In this document: positions 5,890-8,715 of the stretch, one piece after another
Position numbering within the stretch: position 1 is the first letter of the stretch
How the letters are laid out: each line of letters starts with the position of its first letter
Assembly: GCA_009649835.1 (NCBI GenBank)
Contig: PYCK01000092.1
Coordinates: forward strand, 1 to 8,715
Direction of reading: 5' to 3'
From: Candidatus Methanocomedens sp.
GTDB taxonomy: Archaea; Halobacteriota; Methanosarcinia; Methanosarcinales; Methanocomedenaceae
DNA: 8,715 bases
Position numbers and translations under genes: made by a program
The notes under the pieces: generated by a model
The model's input: the letters and a program-made list of their open reading frames with translations, nothing else
Told to the model about the DNA's origin: nothing
The model's database searches: none

Positions 5890-6087
5890 CATTTCGATAT
5901 CTAATAATTTACCAGTTGATCATAAAACAGGATAATTGCATAAACTATGTAATATATTACAAGAAAATGGAAATTGCAGACAGGATTGACAGGATTGACA
6001 GGATACAATCCAATCCTGTATATCCTGTAAATCCTGTCAAAAGATTTGATTGAAACTAAGAAAATTACCTATATCGATATCGAAATG
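5890..6087. repeat. 198-bp segment bounded by 12-bp inverted repeats
   Basis: CATTTCGATATC at 5890-5901 is the exact reverse complement of GATATCGAAATG at 6076-6087. Between them lies an A/T-rich segment with no gene and a central hairpin repeat. This resembles a small non-autonomous element (MITE-like). I found no clear target-site duplication outside the repeats, and there is no transposase, so the element reading is tentative. The right copy overlaps a local ATATCGATAT palindrome, which raises the odds of coincidence. Confidence 0.35.
5979..6038. repeat. GACAGGATT tandem/inverted repeat forming a long hairpin
   Basis: Three units of GACAGGATT or GACAGGAT (5979-6004) are followed, after an 8-base loop, by three inverted units (ATCCTGTA, ATCCTGTAA, ATCCTGTC; 6013-6038). 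The 26-base arms pair at 23 positions. Repeats of this look are scattered through many prokaryotic genomes, probably as dispersed intergenic palindromes. In RNA it would make a strong stem-loop between npdG and the aconitase gene. It is not a CRISPR, because the units abut without spacers. Confidence 0.75.
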
Positions 6088-6105
6088 CGTTAATACTTTC
6101 CTATA

Positions 6106-6114
6106 CGTTAAAAA
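6106..6114 (+). promoter_or_regulatory. Candidate TATA box for the aconitase gene
   Basis: An A/T run reading TTAAAAAAT lies about 40 bp before the ATG. Transcription would start near 6131-6136, giving a leader of about 20 nt that still includes the AGGTGA ribosome site at 6141-6146. It is plausible by spacing only. Confidence 0.35.
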
Positions 6115-6153
6115 ATTAGACATACAGCCAATTTTTAATCAGGTGACCCCCCT

Positions 6154-8079
6154 ATGACCATGAACCTAACCCAAAAAATAATCTCATCCCATCTCGCCAA
6201 AGGCGAGATGAAACCCGGCCTGGAAATTGCAATAACAATAGACCAGACCCTGACCCAGGACGCTACCGGCACTATGGCGTACCTCCAGTTCGAAGCCCTG
6301 GATATCCCACAAGTAAAAGTACCCCTGGCAGTCAGCTACGTTGACCACAATATGCTCCAGGCCGGATTCGAGAACGCAGACGACCACCGCTTCCTGCAGA
6401 CCTTTGCTAACAAGTACGGAATACAATTCTCAAAACCAGGCAACGGTATCTGCCACCAGGTAAACCTGGAGCGGTTCTCAAAACCCGGTAACACCATGAT
6501 AGGTTCGGACAGCCACACCCCCACAGGCGGGGGTGCGGGCATGCTGGCTATCGGTGTGGGCGGCCTGGATGTTGCAGTGGTAATGGGCGGTGCGCCCTAT
6601 TATGTGAAAATGCCAAAAGTGGTTGGAGTGAAATTGACAGGCAAACTCAACCCCTGGGTATCTGCCAAAGACGTCATCCTGGAGATGCTGCGGCGGCTCA
6701 CAGTAAAGGGCGGCGTTGGCAAGGTCTTCGAATACTACGGTCCGGGTGTCAGCACCCTTTCAGTGCCCGAGCGGGCCACCATCACAAATATGGGTGCCGA
6801 ACTGGGAGCTACAAGTTCCCTCTTCCAGTCCGATGATGTAACAAAAGAATTTTTCAGGATGCAGGGCAGGCTCGACGACTGGAATGAGATATCGGCAGAC
6901 CCTGATGCAGAATATGACGAGTACATTGAGGTCAACCTAAGCGAACTGGAGCCCATGATGGCAAAACCCGGCTCTCCTGATGCAGTTGTAAAGGTATCTG
7001 AGGTGGAAGGTACACCAGTACAGCAGGTAATTATCGGTTCATGTACAAATTCCAGTTACAAGGACCTGATGCTGGTCGCAAGAGCAGTAAAAGGTAAAAA
7101 GGTAGATCCTGGCGTGAGCCTGCACATTACACCAGGCTCCAGGCAAGTACTGGAGACCATAATTCGTAACAGGGCACTGGCTGACATGGTTTCGGCAGGT
7201 GCACGTATCATGGAGGCAGCATGTGACGGATGTATCGGACTGGGTTCATCCCCTCCTTCAAGTTCGGTATCCATCAGGTCCTTTAACAGGAACTGGTCCG
7301 GGCGCTCGGGTACTATGGATGACAGTGTCTACCTGGCAAGCCCTGAGGTCTGCGTGGCAGCCGCCCTTACCGGAAAGATAACTGACCCGCGAGAACTGGG
7401 CGAGTACCCGGAGGTGGAATGGCCTGAGAGTTTTGTTACCGATGACTCCATGGTGATCAGGCCGTCAGATGACCCGGGGTCTGTTGAAGTGATACTGGGT
7501 CCGAATATCAAACCCCTGCCTAAAGCCGAACCCTTATCAACTGATCTTGAAGGTGAGGTACTGATAAAACTGGAGGATGATATCAGCACAGACGGTATCA
7601 TGCCGGCAGGCCCGAAGATACTACCCCTGCGCAGTAACATCCCTGCCATTAGTGAACATGTGTTTTCACAGATCGACCCCGGTTTCCCTGCAAGGGCAAA
7701 AGAGAAGCAGGGTGGTTTTATCATTGGCGGCGATAACTACGGCCAGGGTTCAAGCCGGGAACATGCCGCACTGGCACCCATGTACCTGGGTGTGAAGGCG
7801 GTCATTACCAAATCATTTGCCAGGATACACAAGGCCAATCTTGTGAATTTCGGCATTCTGCCCCTGGAATTTGCCAACAAGGATGGTTATGACGCAGTAC
7901 AGCAGGGTGATGCATTGAAGTTTAGCGGTGTCAGGGAACTGATAGAAGGCGGTGCTACTACCATACCTGTGCAGGCCGGGTCTAACAGCTTTGAGTGTAT
8001 CCTGGATATATCAGACAGGCAGCGGGAGATCATCCTGGCTGGCGGGCTGCTGAATTATACGAAGATGATGCACGGTTAG
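6154..8079 (+). CDS. acnA: Aconitate hydratase (aconitase), short Aquifex-type
   Basis: This 641-residue [4Fe-4S] enzyme isomerises citrate to isocitrate via cis-aconitate, feeding the oxidative branch to 2-oxoglutarate and glutamate. The N-terminal half shows SYVDHNMLQ, GNGICHQVNLE and IGSDSHTPTGGGAGMLAIGVGG. Cluster cysteines are Cys297 in SCTNSSYKD, and Cys357 and Cys360 in CDGCIG. The FNRNWSGRSG substrate loop and LASPEV follow. The swivel domain has DDISTDGIMPAG and GGDNYGQGSSREHAALAP, the active-site serine/arginine segment. At about 640 residues it is shorter than the roughly 750-900 of mitochondrial and classical AcnA enzymes. AGGTGA lies 7 nt before ATG 6154, which makes that start preferable to ATG 6160. 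Classical aconitases read CGPCIG where this has CDGCIG. Isopropylmalate or homoaconitase function is less likely because the large and small domains are fused. It ends in TAG, and the same frame stays open for 62 more codons. Confidence 0.95.
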   Translation: MTMNLTQKIISSHLAKGEMKPGLEIAITIDQTLTQDATGTMAYLQFEALDIPQVKVPLAVSYVDHNMLQAGFENADDHRFLQTFANKYGIQFSKPGNGICHQVNLERFSKPGNTMIGSDSHTPTGGGAGMLAIGVGGLDVAVVMGGAPYYVKMPKVVGVKLTGKLNPWVSAKDVILEMLRRLTVKGGVGKVFEYYGPGVSTLSVPERATITNMGAELGATSSLFQSDDVTKEFFRMQGRLDDWNEISADPDAEYDEYIEVNLSELEPMMAKPGSPDAVVKVSEVEGTPVQQVIIGSCTNSSYKDLMLVARAVKGKKVDPGVSLHITPGSRQVLETIIRNRALADMVSAGARIMEAACDGCIGLGSSPPSSSVSIRSFNRNWSGRSGTMDDSVYLASPEVCVAAALTGKITDPRELGEYPEVEWPESFVTDDSMVIRPSDDPGSVEVILGPNIKPLPKAEPLSTDLEGEVLIKLEDDISTDGIMPAGPKILPLRSNIPAISEHVFSQIDPGFPARAKEKQGGFIIGGDNYGQGSSREHAALAPMYLGVKAVITKSFARIHKANLVNFGILPLEFANKDGYDAVQQGDALKFSGVRELIEGGATTIPVQAGSNSFECILDISDRQREIILAGGLLNYTKMMHG

Positions 8080-8268
8080 ACTCTGGGAATATGGGATATC
8101 TTACCATTTGATTTGCATAAAACTGCTTGTGGAGGAGTTGGGGGGATACCTGCTGCTCTTGTGCAGAATAAGTCGGGTGGAAAAGTTGTGGTCGTGGTTG
8201 AAGAGATTGATGCAAAACAGGCCAGATCATTCTCTTTGCTGGATTTGGGGAAGTATATGAATAATTAG
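8080..8268 (+). pseudogene. Protein-like open stretch after the aconitase stop, probably a gene remnant
   Basis: Directly after the aconitase TAG, the same frame is open for 62 codons up to the TAG at 8266-8268. It reads like real protein: LGIWDILPFDLHKTACGGVG, then GIPAALVQNKSGGKVVVVV, then EEIDAKQARSFSLLDLGKY. There is a glycine-rich turn after a cysteine, a hydrophobic beta strand and an amphipathic end. No ATG start or ribosome site precedes it; the only in-frame ATG is near the end. I do not recognise the family. It is most likely the C-terminal remnant of a gene whose front was lost by rearrangement. Less likely, it is a read-through extension of aconitase, which already ends normally at residue 641. 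It converges with the UPF0175 gene, overlapping by 4 bp. Confidence 0.4.
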
Positions 8269-8645
8269 CTAAATCGGTGGCAATAGGGTTTATGTTTTGG
8301 CAGGCCATACATTAATTGGGTTGCTTGGTATTGTTTTTCACTACATCTTTGAAAGTCAAGTGCATCCTTTATACGCTGTTTACTCTCTTCCTTTGTCCCA
8401 CCGATTTCTATCTTTATATTTCGCGCAGACAGGATATCTTTAAACTCTTCCATCCCAAGCCCGGCTGTTTCAGCCGCTTTCCATAAACTGACCTTACGAT
8501 TTTTATAGAGGTTTATTGCTATCTCAATCTTAAGACCAGGCTTAAGTTCAAGCAGTGCCCGAACAGCATCTGTGATGACCGCTTCCTTTGAGCTGTATAT
8601 TTTCTGCCTGACAAGGGCATTTATTCCTTCATCAATAACTTCCAT
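8265..8645 (-). CDS. UPF0175-family antitoxin-like DNA-binding protein
   Basis: This 126-residue protein has two parts and an odd tail. Residues 1-36 (VIDEGINALVRQKIYSSKEAVITDAVRALLELK, split here by reading) look like a ribbon-helix-helix module. Residues 38-96 match UPF0175 (PF03683 as I recall), with the helix-turn-helix core KVSLWKAAETAGLGMEEFKD (51-70). UPF0175 proteins are thought to be antitoxins and often sit next to PIN-like DUF3368 toxins. Residues 97-126, rich in Cys, Gln, Tyr and His, are not like the family end and may be read from rearranged DNA. No PIN gene follows within the window; one could lie upstream, outside the right edge. ATG 8645 has an AAAGGA-type ribosome site and the frame is closed by TAA upstream, so the start is sound. 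The ending overlaps the 8080-8268 remnant by 4 bp. Confidence 0.8.
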   Translation of the reverse strand: MEVIDEGINALVRQKIYSSKEAVITDAVRALLELKPGLKIEIAINLYKNRKVSLWKAAETAGLGMEEFKDILSARNIKIEIGGTKEESKQRIKDALDFQRCSEKQYQATQLMYGLPKHKPYCHRFS

Positions 8646-8670
8646 GTCCTTTGCCTCTTTTATTTCCCTG

Positions 8671-8685
8671 GTTTATAAATATAAA
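8671..8685 (-). promoter_or_regulatory. TATA box for the UPF0175 gene
   Basis: The minus strand reads TTTATATTTATAAAC, a strong A/T-only archaeal TATA candidate. A start about 25 bp downstream falls near 8655, about 10 nt before the ATG, so the gene appears to have its own promoter with a short leader. Confidence 0.5.
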
Positions 8686-8715
8686 TAATTGACCAGTGTG
8701 AGCACCTTGGTAATC

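Noticed and set aside
5979..6038. CRISPR array
   Set aside because: The units are about 9 bp, contiguous and then inverted, with no unique spacers and no cas genes.
5862..6053. Plus-strand frame right after npdG
   Set aside because: Its C-terminal half (DRIDRIDRI, then NPVYPVNPV) is only the translation of the palindromic repeat, and the start has no ribosome site.
8030..8308. Minus-strand frame of 92 codons
   Set aside because: It is antisense to the aconitase end and the remnant, overlaps the UPF0175 gene in another frame, and looks like random translation rich in Pro, Gln and Ser.

Overview
The window looks like chromosomal DNA from a euryarchaeon, most probably a methanogen or ANME-type member of the Methanosarcinales or a relative. 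The evidence is TATA-like boxes with short leaders, Shine-Dalgarno sequences of the GGTGA type, an F420H2:NADP oxidoreductase, an HdrD-like iron-sulfur subunit beside a flavin oxidase, a short 'Aquifex-type' aconitase and a UPF0175 protein. This placement is inferred from gene content; no 16S or other marker is present.

Layout. (1) 1-1778, minus strand: a tightly packed ferrous-iron uptake operon, feoA1-feoA2-feoB(GTPase)-feoB(membrane). Two junctions are 4-bp start/stop overlaps and one is a 4-bp gap. FeoB is split: the G domain and the channel are separate reading frames, and the channel gene runs off the left edge. (2) 1779-2260: a 482-bp gap holding the feo upstream region, a cluster of TTAGG/CCTAA inverted repeats that may bind a DtxR-type metal regulator, a plus-strand TATA-like box and a doubtful 39-residue reading frame. 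(3) 2261-2644, plus: a small four-cysteine protein of unknown function, convergent with zero gap to the next operon. (4) 2645-5061, minus: a two-gene operon with an ATGA overlap, encoding an FAD-linked 2-hydroxyacid dehydrogenase (GlcD type) and its Fe-S/CCG partner (GlcF/HdrD type). (5) 5208-5861, plus: npdG (fno), divergent from the GlcD operon across a short region with back-to-back TATA boxes. (6) 5862-6153: a 292-bp spacer with a GACAGGATT-type hairpin lying between 12-bp inverted repeats. (7) 6154-8079, plus: aconitase, ending in TAG. (8) 8080-8268: an in-frame, protein-like open stretch with no good start, probably a gene remnant, which meets tail to tail a UPF0175 antitoxin-like gene (8265-8645, minus) that has no toxin partner after it.

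How the genes fit together. The Feo system imports Fe2+. Several other products need iron-sulfur clusters: aconitase has three cluster cysteines, and the GlcF-like subunit has two ferredoxin-type motifs plus two complete CCG motifs. NpdG exchanges electrons between F420H2 and NADP. Aconitase supplies isocitrate for the oxidative branch to 2-oxoglutarate. The GlcD/GlcF pair would oxidise lactate, glycolate or a similar 2-hydroxyacid and pass electrons through Fe-S centres to an acceptor not encoded here. I see no rRNA, tRNA, CRISPR array, insertion sequence or defence system. The most interesting points are the split FeoB, the TTAGG operator-like cluster, and the rearranged-looking junction after aconitase.
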